Under the pieces are notes generated by a model. That model searched no databases. It was not told where the DNA came from and saw nothing but the letters and a program-made list of their open reading frames with translations. A stretch of 6,114 nt of DNA from BOKV01 sp041739225 (GTDB lineage Bacteria > Pseudomonadota > Alphaproteobacteria > Rhizobiales > Rhizobiaceae), in NCBI GenBank assembly GCA_041739225.1, contig JBGSOG010000025.1, forward strand, positions 1 through 6,114, given 5' to 3'. How positions within the stretch are numbered: the stretch's first letter is position 1; each line of letters opens with the position of its first letter. Both the position numbers and the translations under genes were made by a program. Shown in pieces: positions 5,526 through 6,114 of this stretch.

Positions 5526-6114
5526 TCATTCGTCGCGGCCAAAGCGATTCTTTTTTTGCGGAAACAAGCCGCGCAAACCCCGGCCGGCTTCATGTGCCAG
5601 CCCTTGAAAAGCTTTGGATGCATAGCTCTCGTGAACCAGTTGCTGCGGAGCGTCCTTCGCGTGCGGGCTGAAGGCCCGCCAACGTGGCTCGACTGCCGCC
5701 CAGATGTCATCGGCTTTTGCCGAGATCAAAGGGTGAAAGAGCGGAATGCGAATGTGGTCGCCGGATTCCACAAAGAATTCGCTGCCGAACACCTGCGTGA
5801 AGAACGTTTTGTCGGCCACCCGGGCCTGATAGTAGTCATTTGACGTGCAAAGGAAGACCGCATTGCGCGCGTTCATGCGACTTTTGCCGGAACCATGTGT
5901 GGCATCAGCCCTGCCAATCAGGATGATCTCGTTCCACGGAATGACATGTTTGGCGGCGTCCGTATAAAGCACTCCAAACGGCGAAATCACCAAGGAATGC
6001 GTCTCCTTGCCGGCGTGGCGAACCAAGGCAGCAATCAACAAGGCCAACCCGGCACCCAGTGCAAGCCACGCATACCATGCGCCTTCCGGATAAGGCTTCG
6101 ACAGTTCGATTGCC
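5526..6114 (-). CDS. Membrane-anchored hypothetical protein, possible PH-like domain (5' partial)
   Basis: The frame is open from the right edge (first full codon at 6113) to a TGA at 5526-5528; 195 residues are visible and the start is outside. The TTG at 6047 lies in the middle of a hydrophobic helix and is not a credible start. Residues about 13-31 (WYAWLALGAGLALLIAALV) form a transmembrane helix; an earlier helix may exist beyond the edge. After it come LVISPFGVLY (41-50) and VIPWNEIILIG (57-67), the 'default-state residue, then IPW-x-E-I' pattern seen in several bacterial membrane-anchored PH-like families such as the STM3941 type; this is a resemblance from memory, not a match I can score. 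FFTQVFGSEFFVESGDHIRIPL follows in two runs, then a cytosolic-looking basic tail ending KKNRFGRDE. It ends 87 nt before purQ with a hairpin and a promoter between them, so it is probably a separate unit. Function unknown. Confidence 0.85.
   Translation of the reverse strand, partial: AIELSKPYPEGAWYAWLALGAGLALLIAALVRHAGKETHSLVISPFGVLYTDAAKHVIPWNEIILIGRADATHGSGKSRMNARNAVFLCTSNDYYQARVADKTFFTQVFGSEFFVESGDHIRIPLFHPLISAKADDIWAAVEPRWRAFSPHAKDAPQQLVHESYASKAFQGLAHEAGRGLRGLFPQKKNRFGRDE

Noticed and set aside
1..6114. A novel defence, mobile or secondary-metabolite system
   Set aside because: All large frames belong to housekeeping or envelope families. There are no integrases, transposases, direct-repeat arrays, nucleases or atypical composition.

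Overview
The window looks like ordinary chromosomal DNA from an alphaproteobacterium, most likely Hyphomicrobiales (Rhizobiales). Three things point there: the product sequences (the 77-residue BolA starting MAMSAGD, the OmpA-family protein with a 'DELLGAAAVGVIIGATIPLLGG' segment broken by no frameshift, and the small-type PurL), the purQ - small gene - purL - bolA - grxD order, and a CTTGAC-type -35 element. I cannot name the genus. I see no tRNA, rRNA, insertion sequence, CRISPR array or phage gene.

Layout. A single gene runs on the + strand at the left edge (2-1261, 5' end outside the window): an OmpA-family, peptidoglycan-binding envelope protein with a long Pro/Glu/Lys/Ala-rich N-terminal region. 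It converges on a leftward gene train, and the two meet at a perfect 14-bp hairpin (1284-1314) that can terminate transcription from both sides. Everything else is on the - strand. Read in the direction of transcription from the right edge, it is: a partial membrane-anchored protein of unknown function (5526-6114), then a candidate promoter, then purQ (5438-4770), a putative lipoprotein (4773-4375), purL (4368-2149), bolA (2129-1896), a 43-codon GTG-start membrane peptide (1892-1761) and grxD (1676-1341).

How the genes work together. PurQ (glutaminase) and PurL (synthetase) are two of the three subunits of bacterial FGAM synthase, step 4 of purine synthesis. The third, PurS, is not in the expected place just before purQ. 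BolA and the CGFS glutaredoxin GrxD are known partners that form a [2Fe-2S]-bridged heterocomplex used in iron-sulfur trafficking and iron sensing. Spacing is tight from purQ to the small peptide gene (4-bp overlap, then gaps of 6, 19 and 3 nt), which implies one transcript. An 84-nt gap precedes grxD.

Nothing here looks like a new defence or mobile system. The most interesting items are small: the 43-residue membrane peptide in the same reading frame as bolA, the lipoprotein translationally coupled between two cytosolic purine enzymes, and the displaced purS.
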